Assembly: GCF_022343685.1 (NCBI RefSeq)
Contig: NZ_CP092123.1
Coordinates: 1,860,001-1,924,000, forward strand
Length of the DNA stretch: 64,000 nt
From: Marinobacterium sediminicola
Lineage (GTDB): Bacteria > Pseudomonadota > Gammaproteobacteria > Pseudomonadales > Balneatricaceae
Direction of reading: 5' to 3'
The notes under the pieces are model-generated. The model had not been told where the DNA came from and searched no databases. It was given only the letters and a program-made list of their open reading frames with translations. Below, one piece after another: positions 47,070 through 58,800 of this stretch. Position 1 is the stretch's first letter. Each line of letters opens with the position of its first letter. The position numbers and the translations under genes were made by a program.

Positions 47070-48455
47070 TTGATTCAGCAGCAGTACATCGAGAACAGGC
47101 TGAGCGCGCACGAATTGCTGGAGAGGATTCGCCCCCTGGGTCATGCCATCCTGCTCGACAGCAGCCAGCCGACATCCGTTAGCGGTCGCTTTGATATTAT
47201 CTCTGCAGCACCCGATCGACTGATCCGCTTTACCCAAAAGGGACTCAGCGTTGTTGATGGTGACCAGAAGCCACTCGATGCAGATACTCTGCTCCCATTC
47301 GACTACCTTGACCAGTGTCTGGCTGAGCTAGGCACAATACAACCGAATGATGAGACACCCTTCTGCGGAGGGCTGATCGGCATTTTCGGTTATGACCTGG
47401 GCAGAGCTCTGGAAACCCTGCCTGAGCAGGCAGAAGCCGATATAGACTTCCCCTGGCTGCTGGTCGGTCGCTACCTTTGGGCTATTGTGATTGATCACCA
47501 GCTTGGCACCTGTCGACTGGTCAGCCACCCAATGACTGATCCTGCCCTGCTGGCTGAGGTCACTTATCTCATTTCAGCTACGCAACTCGCGAGCACTGAA
47601 GCCTTCCAGCTGGTGTCGCCTTTCAACAGTAACCTTTCCGCCAGCGATTACCGGGATGCTCTTCAGCGCATCAATGACTACATCCATGCAGGCGACTGTT
47701 ATCAGATTAATTTCGCACAGCGGTTCAAGGCGACTTATCAGGGTGACCCCTGGCATGCTTATAAAGCCCTCAGACAGGTAGCACCGACCCCCTTTGCAGC
47801 TTTTATGGACATGCCAGAGGGCGCCATTCTTTCGCTTTCACCCGAACGCTTTCTGCTCAGTGAAGCTGATGGCCGGGTTGAAACTCGCCCGATCAAAGGG
47901 ACCCGCCCACGGGGCAATACGCCTGAAAGGGACAAACAGCTCGCACAGGAATTGTCTGACTCAGCGAAGGATCGCGCTGAAAACCTGATGATTGTGGACT
48001 TGCTGCGTAACGACCTGAGCCGCAGCTGCAAGCCCGGCAGCATTGAAGTGCCAGCCCTGTTCAGCATTGAACATTACCCGAACGTTCACCATATGGTGAG
48101 CGTGGTGTGTGGGCAGTTGAAGGAGAGCACAAGCCCGCTGGAGTTACTGCGGGATGCCTTTCCCGGCGGATCCATTACCGGCGCTCCCAAAATCAGAGCA
48201 ATGGAAATCATAGACGAGCTCGAGCCTCAGCGACGCTCGATCTATTGCGGCTCTATAGGTTACATCAGCTGTTGTGGCCGCATGGATACCAGCATCACCA
48301 TTCGCACCCTGCTGTGCCAGAACGATTCCATCTATTGCTGGGCTGGCGGCGGGATTGTGGCGGATTCAAATATTGAGGAGGAGTATCAGGAGACGTTCAA
48401 CAAGGTCAATAACCTTATCAACTGCCTGCAGGGCCTGAGCAAGGCTCAGCCCTGA
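47070..48455 (+). CDS. pabB: Aminodeoxychorismate synthase component I PabB
   Basis: 461 aa chorismate-utilising enzyme that makes 4-amino-4-deoxychorismate for folate. PIKGTRPRG carries the catalytic Lys that marks PabB (anthranilate synthases have PIAGT); GDCYQINFAQRF, ENLMIVDLLRNDLSR, FPGGSITGAPKIRAMEII and CWAGGGIVADS are typical. Start is a TTG at 47070, 8 nt after AGAGG. The glutaminase PabA is not adjacent. The gene's last 10 bases overlap the end of the convergent M23 peptidase gene. Confidence 0.94.
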   Translation: MIQQQYIENRLSAHELLERIRPLGHAILLDSSQPTSVSGRFDIISAAPDRLIRFTQKGLSVVDGDQKPLDADTLLPFDYLDQCLAELGTIQPNDETPFCGGLIGIFGYDLGRALETLPEQAEADIDFPWLLVGRYLWAIVIDHQLGTCRLVSHPMTDPALLAEVTYLISATQLASTEAFQLVSPFNSNLSASDYRDALQRINDYIHAGDCYQINFAQRFKATYQGDPWHAYKALRQVAPTPFAAFMDMPEGAILSLSPERFLLSEADGRVETRPIKGTRPRGNTPERDKQLAQELSDSAKDRAENLMIVDLLRNDLSRSCKPGSIEVPALFSIEHYPNVHHMVSVVCGQLKESTSPLELLRDAFPGGSITGAPKIRAMEIIDELEPQRRSIYCGSIGYISCCGRMDTSITIRTLLCQNDSIYCWAGGGIVADSNIEEEYQETFNKVNNLINCLQGLSKAQP

Positions 48456-49681
48456 CTGGCATTCATCTGGTCAAGCAGGCGATCCCTGATTTGATTAAAC
48501 GCCATCCGATCATCCTTGCCGACCGCATCCGCGACCGGTATCGGCGCTTTCATGGCATTAACCGGGCGACCATTAATATGCAGCTCATAGTGCAGGTGCG
48601 GCCCAGTTGAACGACCGGAATTACCGGATAAAGCGATTTTCTGGCCACGACTCACCGTCTGCCCCTTGCGCACCAGTGCTTTGCTCAAATGCAAAAAACG
48701 TGTTTTGTATTTTTCGCCATGCTCGATGACGATATACAAACCGGCATAAGGATGCTTGGTAACACGTGTAACAACACCATCCCCGGTGGCAAGCACAGGT
48801 GTTCCGATCGGCGTTGCAAAGTCGGTTCCGTTATGCGGCCTGACCCGACCCGTCACCGGGTGCTTGCGGTTAGGGTTGAAATGCGAACTCAGACGATAGC
48901 TACGCTTGGTCGGGTAACGCATAAAGGCCCGCGCCAGGCTTTCGCCATTCAGATCATAGTAATTGCCATCAAACATGAAGGCCGTCAGTTCGCGCGAGCG
49001 ATTGAGTACACGCAGGCCTTCAAGGCGTGTTTTACCTGTCGGTTCCCCGTCCACATACTGCTCGGATCTCACCACCTGAAAGCGGTCACCCGCTCGAAGG
49101 TCACGACGGAAATTGATCTTGTCCTGCAGCAGTGAAGAAATACTCTGCACTTCGGCCGCACTCAAACCTGCGCGCTTGGCTGAGGTAAAGAAACTGCCAT
49201 TGATTTCCCCGGCGATGACCTGCTCACGCCACTCGCCTTCCAGGCGGACTTCGGCGTATTCAAACTCTTCCTCAGAGGCACGAGTGAATACCACCTGATG
49301 GGAAATATCGAAACTCAATTCAAGCTGAACCAACCGGCCCTGATCCAGCCAGAAGCCAAGCTTGTCGCCCGGCTTGAGCGTATCAAGTGCAAGAATGGAC
49401 ACATCACTCTCAAGCACCTGATACATTTCCTTCTGAGAAACCCCCAGCCGTTCAAAGATCGTGCTTAGAGTGTCACCTGGCTGAATCGTGTAAACGTAAT
49501 CAGGTAGATTGAGGTCAGCCAACTGAGGGGGCTCATCTGCCTGCGTCTGTGCCGCCACGGGCTGTGGCAGGTCAAGTGGCAGAGAGTATTCCAGAGGCTG
49601 GTAGGAAAAGGCCCCGAGAGTCAGCGCTGCGGCGGGCAGGTAGATACCCAGCATCAACGGCTTACGCAAATATCTCTTCAT
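48446..49681 (-). CDS. M23 (LytM) murein endopeptidase, MepM-like
   Basis: 411 aa. N-terminal membrane anchor or signal (MLGIYLPAAALTLGAFSYQP), LysM-type domain (YVYTIQPGDTLSTIFERLG, residues ~65-110), OpgC/CsgA-like middle domain, and a C-terminal peptidase M23 domain with Zn ligands in HNGTDFA and HLHYELH. It would cleave D-Ala-meso-DAP cross-links during cell-wall growth, as E. coli MepM (YebA) does. Start ATG at 49681 follows GGAGG. Tail-to-tail overlap with pabB. Confidence 0.9.
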   Translation of the reverse strand: MKRYLRKPLMLGIYLPAAALTLGAFSYQPLEYSLPLDLPQPVAAQTQADEPPQLADLNLPDYVYTIQPGDTLSTIFERLGVSQKEMYQVLESDVSILALDTLKPGDKLGFWLDQGRLVQLELSFDISHQVVFTRASEEEFEYAEVRLEGEWREQVIAGEINGSFFTSAKRAGLSAAEVQSISSLLQDKINFRRDLRAGDRFQVVRSEQYVDGEPTGKTRLEGLRVLNRSRELTAFMFDGNYYDLNGESLARAFMRYPTKRSYRLSSHFNPNRKHPVTGRVRPHNGTDFATPIGTPVLATGDGVVTRVTKHPYAGLYIVIEHGEKYKTRFLHLSKALVRKGQTVSRGQKIALSGNSGRSTGPHLHYELHINGRPVNAMKAPIPVADAVGKDDRMAFNQIRDRLLDQMNASQG

Positions 49682-49741
49682 TTCGAGACCTCCAACAAAA
49701 CGCCTTGTACAAATGAGCACGAGGCGGAATAACACGACAGC

Positions 49742-50359
49742 TTAGATCGCAAGATCACGCACACTGGCCTTAACAAACTCGGCCTTGAGATCTTCATAGC
49801 TATGAACGGCCGGGAACTGCGGGAACTCCTCGATCACGTTCTGCGGCGCATGGAACAGAATACCGGCTTCAGCCTGCTCCAGCATGGTGGTGTCATTATA
49901 AGAATCACCCGTCGCAATCACGCGGTAGTTCAAAAGCTGAAACGCACGAACCGACTGACGCTTGGGATCACGCTGACGCAACGTGTAGTCCGTAATTCGC
50001 CCTTGCTCGTTGACTTCCAGCTTGTGGCACAACAGAGTCGGATGGCCCAGCTGCTTCATTAACGGAGCTGCGAACTCGTAGAAAGTATCGGACAGGATGA
50101 CAACCTGAAAGCGCTCACGCAGCCAATCCACGAATTCACGAGCACCTTCCAGTGGAGACAAACGACTGATGGTGTCCTGAATCTGAGGCAGAGTCAGACC
50201 ATGCTCATCCAGGATGCGCAGACGCTGTTTCATGAGAACATCGTAATCAGGAATATCCCGGGTCGTGGCCTTCAACTCCTTGATGCCGGTTTCCTCGGCA
50301 AATGCAATCCAGATTTCGGGGATGAGAACACCTTCCAGGTCAAGACAAGCCAGTTCCAC
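49742..50359 (-). CDS. thrH: Bifunctional phosphoserine phosphatase / homoserine phosphotransferase ThrH
   Basis: 205 aa HAD-superfamily enzyme, the exact length of Pseudomonas ThrH. Motif I is DLEGVL (D7, E9), with Glu where classical SerB has Asp; motif II LSDTFYEF; motif IV TGDSYNDTTML. It dephosphorylates phosphoserine and can transfer phosphate to homoserine. Start is a GTG at 50359, 8 nt after GGAGG. It follows cysB at 61 nt in the same direction, as in Pseudomonas. Confidence 0.94.
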   Translation of the reverse strand: MELACLDLEGVLIPEIWIAFAEETGIKELKATTRDIPDYDVLMKQRLRILDEHGLTLPQIQDTISRLSPLEGAREFVDWLRERFQVVILSDTFYEFAAPLMKQLGHPTLLCHKLEVNEQGRITDYTLRQRDPKRQSVRAFQLLNYRVIATGDSYNDTTMLEQAEAGILFHAPQNVIEEFPQFPAVHSYEDLKAEFVKASVRDLAI

Positions 50360-50420
50360 GCGGGACGCCTCCAGTCAGTTAAAAGATAGCGCCACAATTT
50401 ACCCTGTCACCTATCCCCTT

Positions 50421-51428
<1,008 letters not shown>

Positions 51429-51482
51429 TTAATATAACACCAAGGAATATGCAGTCAATTCCACCGATGTATCAAAGCCTTA

Positions 51483-52586
51483 TCAGGCTCGCTGCTTAAG
51501 TCGTCGAATCTCTTCTTCAAGTGCCTCAGCACGCTTCTCTGCAACCTGAGCCCTGACTTTTACTTTTTGCACCTCATCCTCACTCTGCTGCAGCTGAGCA
51601 CGCAACTGGGCCTCTCGACGCGCATTCTCACTACTGGCCTCAGCCTGTTTGCGATTGAGTACCTGCAACCTTTCTTCCAGCTGGCGAACCTGCTCTTCAC
51701 TGCGCTTGCTTCGATTGCTAGCCGAAAGCAATTGAGCATTGATTTGAGCCTGCTGTCGTTGCTGTTGTGCGTCCTGTGACTGAAACTCACGCATCGCCTC
51801 TTCATGCGCCCGAACCTGGTTACCGAGGGCTTCAGCTTTGGCCTCACTCTTGCCCAGACGATTTCGCAATTCGTGCAACTCACGGGTCAGATCAGCTTCC
51901 TTCCGACCACTCTCGTCACGCAACCTTTCAAGCGCATTACGAAAATGCCGTGTCTCGACATCAGCCTTGGCAAGTGCCTCCAGATTATGCAACTGCTCAT
52001 CGCGAACACGCTGGTCAAACACGCGCTGCGCATCTTCATATGTCTTGCGAAGCTGCGCCAGCTCCTGCTCAACATTTGCCCTGATTTGACCTTCCTTGTT
52101 CAGCTCATCAGACTGTAGCGCCTTGTCGTGGCGCAGTTGCTGCAGTTCGGCCTCCAGCTCCCCCTGACGCTCCAACAGCTGACTCAGCTTGTACTCCTGC
52201 TCACGGCAACGCTGTTCCAGCTCAGCCACTTCATCTCGAGCGCGCTTCAATGATTCATCACAGGAGCGCAGCTGTACATCAGCCACAGGCTCGGCCTGCT
52301 GTCCCTGATGCTCCAGGGCAACAGCGGCCTCAGCGACAGCCTGCTGCCACAGTCGTACAAACAACTGATGCATGGAGTCAGGCATTTCAGGCACGCTGGC
52401 TTGAGGCTGCTCCAGCAGGCGCATCCGTGACGGCAGAGCCTGCCACCACTCGGACAACAACAACTCGATTTGGGCCGAATCAAGCGCGGTCTGGCTTTCC
52501 CTCATTAACTCGGGCGTAGGCGCCGTACCCGTTATCAGGTAGCGATCAGCAGATGCAAAAAATTCGTTCTTCAGCCGTGAATCCAT
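51483..52586 (-). CDS. KfrA-like coiled-coil protein
   Basis: 367 aa. Residues ~1-60 (LKNEFFASADRYLITGTAPTP then LLLSEWWQALPSRM) resemble the small helix-turn-helix domain of KfrA-type DNA-binding proteins, in weakened form; from ~110 to the end the protein is one long coiled coil rich in Gln, Glu, Arg and Leu (RQAQEQ-type heptads). No membrane segment. KfrA-like proteins bind DNA and act in partition or transcription; a chromosome-organising role here is only inference. Start ATG 52586 follows AAAGGA. It lies 18 nt after rluC and is probably co-transcribed. Confidence 0.7.
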   Translation of the reverse strand: MDSRLKNEFFASADRYLITGTAPTPELMRESQTALDSAQIELLLSEWWQALPSRMRLLEQPQASVPEMPDSMHQLFVRLWQQAVAEAAVALEHQGQQAEPVADVQLRSCDESLKRARDEVAELEQRCREQEYKLSQLLERQGELEAELQQLRHDKALQSDELNKEGQIRANVEQELAQLRKTYEDAQRVFDQRVRDEQLHNLEALAKADVETRHFRNALERLRDESGRKEADLTRELHELRNRLGKSEAKAEALGNQVRAHEEAMREFQSQDAQQQRQQAQINAQLLSASNRSKRSEEQVRQLEERLQVLNRKQAEASSENARREAQLRAQLQQSEDEVQKVKVRAQVAEKRAEALEEEIRRLKQRA

Positions 52587-52604
52587 GACCATCCTTTCCA
52601 TTCT

Positions 52605-53570
52605 TCACTCAGCTTTTTTTTCCACCAGCCGGGACAAAGCACTTTCTGTTTCGTCATCCAGAGGCGCCTCGACTCTTAAGCGCTCACCGTCTGGCAAAGT
52701 CAATTCCAGACATGCTGCGTGCAGCATCAGCCGCTTTATACCCTCCTGGCGAAAATGTCGATTGTCCTCATCGGGCGTATATTTGACATCCCCTGCAATA
52801 GGATGCCCGGCAAACTGAGTGTGCACACGAATCTGATGCGTCCGTCCGGTTAGAGGTCTTGCCTCAACAAGCGTTGCAAAATCCTGATAGCGCTTGAGCA
52901 CTTTGAATTCAGTTACAGAGGGCTTGCCTTCAGGATGCACTTTAACGATTCGCTCCCCTGACTTGAGCTCAAAGCGCTGCAAGGGCGCATCGACTTTATT
53001 ACGGCGGCCAGGCCATCGACCAACCACAAGTGCATGATAGACCTTGTTGACCTTACGCATGCGCAGGGCGTCATGAAGATATCGCAGCATGCTGCGTTTT
53101 TTGGCAACCATGATGCAACCGGATGTGTCACGATCAAGTCGATGCACCAGTTCCAGAAAACGGCTGTCTGGACGGATTTGACGCAAGGCTTCGATCAGCC
53201 CCAGCGAAACGCCACTGCCGCCATGCACAGCCAGCCCCGCAGGCTTGTTGATGATAATCAGGCTGTCACTTTCATAGAGAACGACACTCTCAAGGTGCTC
53301 TGCCAAACCAGTCCCTACAGGTGCACTCTCTCCACGCTCAGGAACGCGAACCGGGGGAATTCTGATCTGGTCACCGGCATTAAGCCTTGTATCGGGCTTC
53401 ACTCGCTTCTTGTTTACTCGAATCTCACCCTTGCGGAGAATTCGGTAGATTAGGCTTTTGGGCGCACCTTTGAGCGCTGTGCGCAAAAAGTTATCAATGC
53501 GCTGCCCTGCCTGGTCTGAATCCACTTCGATAAAGCGGACTTGTTGCTGCTGGTCTTGTTTATGCGTCAT
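52605..53570 (-). CDS. rluC: 23S rRNA pseudouridine synthase RluC
   Basis: 321 aa: N-terminal S4 RNA-binding domain ([31 protein letters not shown]) and the pseudouridine synthase domain with catalytic Asp in [11 protein letters not shown]. RluC modifies 23S rRNA positions 955, 2504 and 2580 (E. coli numbering). Lies divergent from rne as in E. coli and Pseudomonas, which supports RluC over RluD. Confidence 0.93.
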   Translation of the reverse strand: MTHKQDQQQQVRFIEVDSDQAGQRIDNFLRTALKGAPKSLIYRILRKGEIRVNKKRVKPDTRLNAGDQIRIPPVRVPERGESAPVGTGLAEHLESVVLYESDSLIIINKPAGLAVHGGSGVSLGLIEALRQIRPDSRFLELVHRLDRDTSGCIMVAKKRSMLRYLHDALRMRKVNKVYHALVVGRWPGRRNKVDAPLQRFELKSGERIVKVHPEGKPSVTEFKVLKRYQDFATLVEARPLTGRTHQIRVHTQFAGHPIAGDVKYTPDEDNRHFRQEGIKRLMLHAACLELTLPDGERLRVEAPLDDETESALSRLVEKKAE

Positions 53571-53619
53571 ACCGACGGATTGACTCTTAATTGATGCCTT
53601 GGGGTGTTAGCTGGTATAT

Positions 53620-54035
53620 TCTAGCGATGCCGCGGGCGGTTGGCTTTAGTAAATTTCAAATCCATACAGCAGGCCCCGCTATTTATCCTGGACGAGTGGC
53701 CGCTGAGACCCCGACCGACGGCAGAACACAAGATTTTTCGTGAAATAAAACACTTTCACGTAACGCTTTCACGACCTTCGCGGACGGAAGGTTCAGTTGG
53801 AGGTGAAGACGTACGCTAACCAGGAACCTGCACGCGCTTGCCGCCGTTGCAGCCACAGCCCATTACTAGAACTACATGGGTTAGCGTTTCCTTCACTGAC
53901 GATCGTGGCAGCCCGCCGATTGCGTGGCTGCTCAGGCTGCCTGAATGACTGGCAGCCACATCCAAAGACTGGACACAGAATATTCTCCCTCATAGACAGG
54001 GCGAGAAGCGTTGCGTTTATGAGAACGCACATAAG
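53620..54035 (+). ncRNA. Long structured 5' leader of rne
   Basis: The 465 bp between rluC and rne hold no gene. A 9-bp helix ACGCTAACC/GGTTAGCGT (53813-53821, 53879-53887) encloses a 57-nt loop, and GGCTGCC-TGAATGACT-GGCAGCC forms a stem-loop at 53935-53957. In E. coli the rne leader of similar length lets RNase E bind and degrade its own mRNA. The start of transcription is not located; 53620 is a rough limit. Confidence 0.7.
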
Positions 54036-57000
54036 ATGAAAAGAATGCTGATCAACGCAACTCAGCCTGAAGAGTTGCGCGTTGCGCTGGTTGATGGCCA
54101 ACGTCTCTTCGATCTCGATATCGAATCCGACAGCCGCGAACAGAAAAAGGCAAACATCTACAAGGGCCGCATTACACGCGTCGAGCCTAGCCTTGAAGCT
54201 GCCTTTGTCGACTTCGGCGCTGAACGTCATGGCTTCCTGCCACTAAAAGAAATCTCCCGAGAATACTTCTGCAAACAGCCTGAACGCGGCCAGCGTCCGA
54301 ACATCAAGGAAATGGTCAAGGAAGGCACAGAAGTCATCGTTCAGGTCGACAAGGAAGAGCGTGGTAACAAGGGTGCAGCCCTGACCACTTTCATCAGCCT
54401 TGCCGGTCGCTACCTGGTTCTGATGCCCAATAACCCGCGTGCTGGCGGCATCTCTCGACGCATCGAAGGTGATGATCGCGCCCAACTCAAAGAAGCGCTG
54501 TCCGGAGTCAATATCCCCGATGGCATGGGCGCTATTGTTCGCACAGCCGGTATTGGCCGCAGCTCGGAAGAGCTGCAGTGGGATCTGGACTACCTGATCA
54601 CTCTGTGGGAGGCCGTTCAGGCAGTTAACGAACGCCCTGCGCCTTTCCTGGTTTACCAGGAGAGCAATGTCGTTATCCGTGCCGTTCGTGATTATCTGCG
54701 CGCTGATATCGGCGAGGTTCTGATTGACAACCCCAGCGTCTACGAACAGGCCCTGATGTTCGTACAGCAGGTGATGCCCAGCTACGAAAACCGCATCAAG
54801 CTTTACAAGGAACAGACTCCGCTGTTCAACCGATTCCAGATTGAGAGTCAGATCGAGACGGCGTTCGAGCGTGAGGTCAAACTTCCTTCCGGCGGCTCCA
54901 TTGTCATTGATCCGACCGAAGCACTGGTCTCCATCGATATCAACTCGGCACGCGCGACACGTGGCGGCGACATCGAAGAAACTGCTTTGCAGACCAACCT
55001 GGAGGCGGCTGAAGAGATTGCACGCCAGCTTCGCTTGCGTGATATTGGCGGCCTGATCGTGATCGACTTTATCGACATGACGCCGATCAAGAACCAGCGC
55101 GAGGTCGAAAATCGTCTCCGTGACTCCTTGAAACTGGATCGCGCCCGCGTTCAGATGGGTCGCATTTCACGCTTTGGCCTGCTTGAGATGTCTCGCCAGC
55201 GCCTGCGCCCCTCTCTGGCCGAATCTCGTGGCAGTGTCTGCCCACGCTGCCACGGCCAAGGCACTATCCGTGATACCGAATCACTTGCACTGTCGATCCT
55301 TCGCCTCATTGAGGAGGAGTCTTCCAAGGATCGCACTGCCCAAATTCGTGCCATCCTCCCGGTTTCTGTGGCGACGTACCTGCTCAATGAGAAGCGTCAT
55401 GAAGTACATGGAATCGAGATGCGCCATCAGGTTCGAGTCGTCATCGTGCCGAACCCGAACATGGAAACACCGCACTACGAGGTCGTACGCCTGCGTGAAG
55501 ATCATACGGTAACCACCACTCAGGATCCGAGCTACAACCTGCAGCCTGAATCCGAGCCGGTTTCACAGGAGACCAGCCGCACGCCGGTAGTCAAACGAGA
55601 ACAGGCCGCCGTCAAGGCCGTCGTCCCGCCCACGCGCGCGCCCCAACCCGCTGTGGATGAGGCCGAGGCGCAGAAAGCACCTAAAGCGGAAAAAGCACAG
55701 GCTCAAAAGCCATCCGTATCCAGTGAAGCACAACCCTCGAATACACAGACACTATCTTTTGGTGAACGTATTCTTGGCGTGCTGCGCAACATCTTCGGCG
55801 GCGGCAAGACCGAAGCCGAGAAGCCTGCCAAGGACAGCAAGAAATCCGCGCCCCGTGACAGCAACGATACTCAGGAATCGTCTGCCCAGAACAAGTCCGA
55901 CCGACGTGAAGGTCGTAGCGGCGATTCCAGAAGTGGCCGTGATCGCCGCGCCCGCAACCGTCGCGATGGCGATCGCCGTCGCGGTGGTCGAGATAAGCGC
56001 GACAGTGATGAAATCATCACCGTAGAGCGCGACCAGAATCTTCCGGCTATCGGAGAAAATGAATCCTCTGAAAGAAATGGCGAGAAGAAAGAGGGTCGTC
56101 GCCGCCGTCGTCGCAGCCGCCGTGATGACACACAGGCTCAGGAAGCAAGCACCAGTGACATCGCTGTCAATGAAGTGCAGCAAGGTGCAAAAGCGGATAA
56201 GTCCGATAACAACGACGATAGCAGCCGTGCTTCACGTCGTCGTGGCCGTCGCCGCCGCAATACTGATGAACGCACATCAACTCGCACTCCGCTGCCTGAT
56301 GACATGCGTGACGCCAAAGCCGAAGAAGAGATTCAGGCACTGCTGGGTGAACAGAAAATCACCAATGAAAACCTGAGCCCTGAGGCCTCTTCAACCCAAG
56401 AACAGGTTTCTGTAATCAATGAAACCGAGGAACAGCAGCCACAACAGCAGGCCGAAGAGCACTCTGCTGAAGTTGAGGTTGCAGCTGAGGCTAAAAGTGA
56501 AGCAGTTACCAGCACGCTGAATGATGAGACCGACAGCACGGCCAAGTCTGATGCAACTGAAACGGTAACAACAGATGCTTCTGGCAGTGATGAGGTCAAT
56601 ACTGACGAAAACACTGAGTCCAAAGCAGAAGCTGAGGAATCCGAAAAGCCCAAACGCGGCTCACGCGGTCGTCGCCGCTCTCCGCGCTCGCGCGGCAAGT
56701 CCGAAAATCAGGTATCCGGTGATCAAACCGCACCTGAGGGCGAGTCAGAACCGGCGTCTGCAGCAGAGGAGACGCAACAGGAGGAGTTGCCACTTGAAAC
56801 AGCAGGGACTGCGGTGCCTGAGTCCGATGAAAGCAGCCTTCCGGAGAATGCTGTTACTCATCAAGAGTCAGAGACTCCTGACGTAACAACTGTTCAGAGC
56901 GAGACTGAGCATTCTCTGGTCTCTGATGTACAAAGCGAGCAATCAGCTGAAGAGATCGCTGATACTGAGGCACCTGTAACCCCTGAGACTTCATCTCAGC

Positions 57001-57173
57001 CGACCGAATCCCAGGCGACCGAGACCGAAGCTGAAGACAAGGAAACAACGCCTGTAGCATCATCAACCGATGAACAGCCTCGCCGTCGTCGTGCTGGGCG
57101 CGCACCAAATGATCCTCGCGAAGTGCGTCGCCGCCAGCAGGCTCAGACTGAGAAAAGCGATAGCGATCAGTAA
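54036..57173 (+). CDS. rne: Ribonuclease E
   Basis: 1045 aa essential endoribonuclease and degradosome scaffold. Catalytic half (1-~530): N-terminus [22 protein letters not shown]1 domain (~35-120), DNase I-like domain with Asp ligands in VSIDINSA and IVIDFIDM, and Zn-link CPRCHGQG. The C-terminal half is disordered: a membrane-binding amphipathic helix [18 protein letters not shown] (~567-584), Arg-rich RNA-binding blocks ([29 protein letters not shown]), a long acidic Ser/Glu/Thr region, and a final basic end. Partners' binding sites (helicase, enolase, PNPase) are not identifiable by eye. Its inhibitor gene rraA is at 7.1 kb. Confidence 0.97.
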   Translation: MKRMLINATQPEELRVALVDGQRLFDLDIESDSREQKKANIYKGRITRVEPSLEAAFVDFGAERHGFLPLKEISREYFCKQPERGQRPNIKEMVKEGTEVIVQVDKEERGNKGAALTTFISLAGRYLVLMPNNPRAGGISRRIEGDDRAQLKEALSGVNIPDGMGAIVRTAGIGRSSEELQWDLDYLITLWEAVQAVNERPAPFLVYQESNVVIRAVRDYLRADIGEVLIDNPSVYEQALMFVQQVMPSYENRIKLYKEQTPLFNRFQIESQIETAFEREVKLPSGGSIVIDPTEALVSIDINSARATRGGDIEETALQTNLEAAEEIARQLRLRDIGGLIVIDFIDMTPIKNQREVENRLRDSLKLDRARVQMGRISRFGLLEMSRQRLRPSLAESRGSVCPRCHGQGTIRDTESLALSILRLIEEESSKDRTAQIRAILPVSVATYLLNEKRHEVHGIEMRHQVRVVIVPNPNMETPHYEVVRLREDHTVTTTQDPSYNLQPESEPVSQETSRTPVVKREQAAVKAVVPPTRAPQPAVDEAEAQKAPKAEKAQAQKPSVSSEAQPSNTQTLSFGERILGVLRNIFGGGKTEAEKPAKDSKKSAPRDSNDTQESSAQNKSDRREGRSGDSRSGRDRRARNRRDGDRRRGGRDKRDSDEIITVERDQNLPAIGENESSERNGEKKEGRRRRRRSRRDDTQAQEASTSDIAVNEVQQGAKADKSDNNDDSSRASRRRGRRRRNTDERTSTRTPLPDDMRDAKAEEEIQALLGEQKITNENLSPEASSTQEQVSVINETEEQQPQQQAEEHSAEVEVAAEAKSEAVTSTLNDETDSTAKSDATETVTTDASGSDEVNTDENTESKAEAEESEKPKRGSRGRRRSPRSRGKSENQVSGDQTAPEGESEPASAAEETQQEELPLETAGTAVPESDESSLPENAVTHQESETPDVTTVQSETEHSLVSDVQSEQSAEEIADTEAPVTPETSSQPTESQATETEAEDKETTPVASSTDEQPRRRRAGRAPNDPREVRRRQQAQTEKSDSDQ

Positions 57174-57194
57174 CTTGACCCGTTATTGATCCAC

Positions 57195-57233
57195 AAAAAA
57201 GCCGCTGCGGAGAGTAAACCGCAGCGGCTTTTT
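57195..57233. terminator. Bidirectional terminator between rne and murB
   Basis: Perfect 10-bp stem GCCGCTGCGG/CCGCAGCGGC (57201-57210, 57219-57228), 8-nt loop, A-run before and T-run after. Confidence 0.94.
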
Positions 57234-57258
57234 AGTTTTATCAGCTTAAAGCGTTTAA

Positions 57259-58278
57259 TCAGGGATAAAAACGCGGCTCTGGTTCCAGCTCTACACCAAA
57301 ACGCTCCCTGACCTCCCGCTGTATATGAGCAGCCAAGTGTTCGACCGCCTGACGATCTCCACCTCCGAGATTCACCAGAACAAGCGCCTGTTCCGAATAG
57401 GTACCGACCGAGCCCTGACGATAGCCTTTCAGACCACAGCGATCGATCAACCATCCAGCCGCGAGCTTATATCCCCCCGAAGCATCCGGAAAGGACACAA
57501 GCCCAGGCTCCATCTGATGCAAGCTCTGGCACTGTTCAGCCGTAACCACTGGATTTTTGAAAAAGCTGCCGGCGTTACCTAATACGTCAGGCGATGGAAG
57601 CTTACGCCGACGAACTCTACAAACAGCATCAAAGACCTGTTCTGGAGTCGGATTGACCTGCTCTTCAAGTTCGGCCTGCAAACCTGCATACCCTATTTGC
57701 ACACTGGGCTTGCGGCTTAATCTAAACTCGACCGCTGTAATGATATAACGCCCCGGCATCTGCGACTTAAACAGGCTGTCGCGATATCCGAAGCAGCAAT
57801 CATCTCGGTCCAGCAATCTGAAGCCAAGCTGCTCACGGTCAAACACTTCAACCCGTGTCAGCCGATCTTTCAGCTCTACGCCATAGGCACCGATATTCTG
57901 AATCGGAGCGGCACCAACCGTACCTGGGATGAGCGCCAGGTTTTCAAGACCATACCACCCCTGCTTAAGACTGCGCTCGACCGTTTGATGCCAGGACTCA
58001 CCAGCACCCGCCCAGAGCAACACATCATCACCTTCAACACGCGCTTCCCAACGCTTGATCGCCATCCGTGCCACGATACCAGGCAAATGATCCGACAAGA
58101 CCAGATTGCTGCCACCTCCCAACACCAGTAGCGGTTGAGGCTTGTCCTGCAGGAGACTCTCCAGCTGTATCAACTGATCAGCTTCGGTGATGATCACCAG
58201 CTGATCGGCAGTTACATTAAAACCGAACGTATTCCATTCACTGAGCGATGCTTTTCGCTTTATATACAAATCCGTCAA
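57259..58278 (-). CDS. murB: UDP-N-acetylenolpyruvoylglucosamine reductase MurB
   Basis: 339 aa FAD enzyme, type I (with the extra loop containing the Tyr). It reduces UDP-GlcNAc-enolpyruvate to UDP-MurNAc. NTFGFNVTAD, LVLGGGSNLVLSD, IPGTVGAAPIQNIGAYG, CFGYRDSLFK, GNAGSFFKNP (proton-donor Ser) and the final EVRERFGVELEPE are typical. Its start overlaps the stop of the phosphatase gene (ATGA). Last gene of the leftward envelope operon. Confidence 0.96.
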   Translation of the reverse strand: MTDLYIKRKASLSEWNTFGFNVTADQLVIITEADQLIQLESLLQDKPQPLLVLGGGSNLVLSDHLPGIVARMAIKRWEARVEGDDVLLWAGAGESWHQTVERSLKQGWYGLENLALIPGTVGAAPIQNIGAYGVELKDRLTRVEVFDREQLGFRLLDRDDCCFGYRDSLFKSQMPGRYIITAVEFRLSRKPSVQIGYAGLQAELEEQVNPTPEQVFDAVCRVRRRKLPSPDVLGNAGSFFKNPVVTAEQCQSLHQMEPGLVSFPDASGGYKLAAGWLIDRCGLKGYRQGSVGTYSEQALVLVNLGGGDRQAVEHLAAHIQREVRERFGVELEPEPRFYP

Positions 58279-58763
58279 CGCCCTGCTTCCTGCAGAAGAT
58301 GGCGGTAAAGCCCCTGACTGGCCTTTTCAACGAGATCCAAGACCTCTTCGAACCCCTGATCACCCGATGTGTAGTAAGGATCAGGGACTTCCTTGTGTTT
58401 TACTCCTTCAGCAAAATCAAGAAAGAGCCCCAAATGACCACGAAAACCCCGTGGGCATAAGCTGCGCAGTTCACGCAAGTTGGCATCATCCATCGCCAAA
58501 ATGTAGTCAAAGCGCTCGAAATCAGACATATCAACCGCTCTTGCCCGCAAGTGTTCAAGCGGATAACCACGACGCTTTGCAGCTGCCTGTGTACGCGGAT
58601 CGGGAGCCTTGCCTACATGATATGCAGCAGTACCAGCTGAATCGATGTAAAAACGCGCGGACAATCCTTCCTGTTCGATCAAGCGTTCAAATACGCCATG
58701 TGCAGTGGGCGACCTGCATATATTCCCAAGGCAAACAAAAAGGATAGAGGTTTGTTGTGTCAC
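58275..58763 (-). CDS. Low-molecular-weight protein tyrosine phosphatase
   Basis: 162 aa. P-loop CLGNICRSP near residue 11 with nucleophilic Cys and Arg, and the general-acid loop EVPDPYYTSGDQGF with Asp. Acts on phosphotyrosine of a partner kinase; in capsule systems it pairs with Wzc, but none is here. Corresponds in position to ptpA between kdsB and murB in Pseudomonas. 37 nt after kdsB. Confidence 0.94.
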   Translation of the reverse strand: MTQQTSILFVCLGNICRSPTAHGVFERLIEQEGLSARFYIDSAGTAAYHVGKAPDPRTQAAAKRRGYPLEHLRARAVDMSDFERFDYILAMDDANLRELRSLCPRGFRGHLGLFLDFAEGVKHKEVPDPYYTSGDQGFEEVLDLVEKASQGLYRHLLQEAGR

Positions 58764-58800
58764 GGCAGCACCTTACTCTGTCATTGTCTGTGGCGAACAT

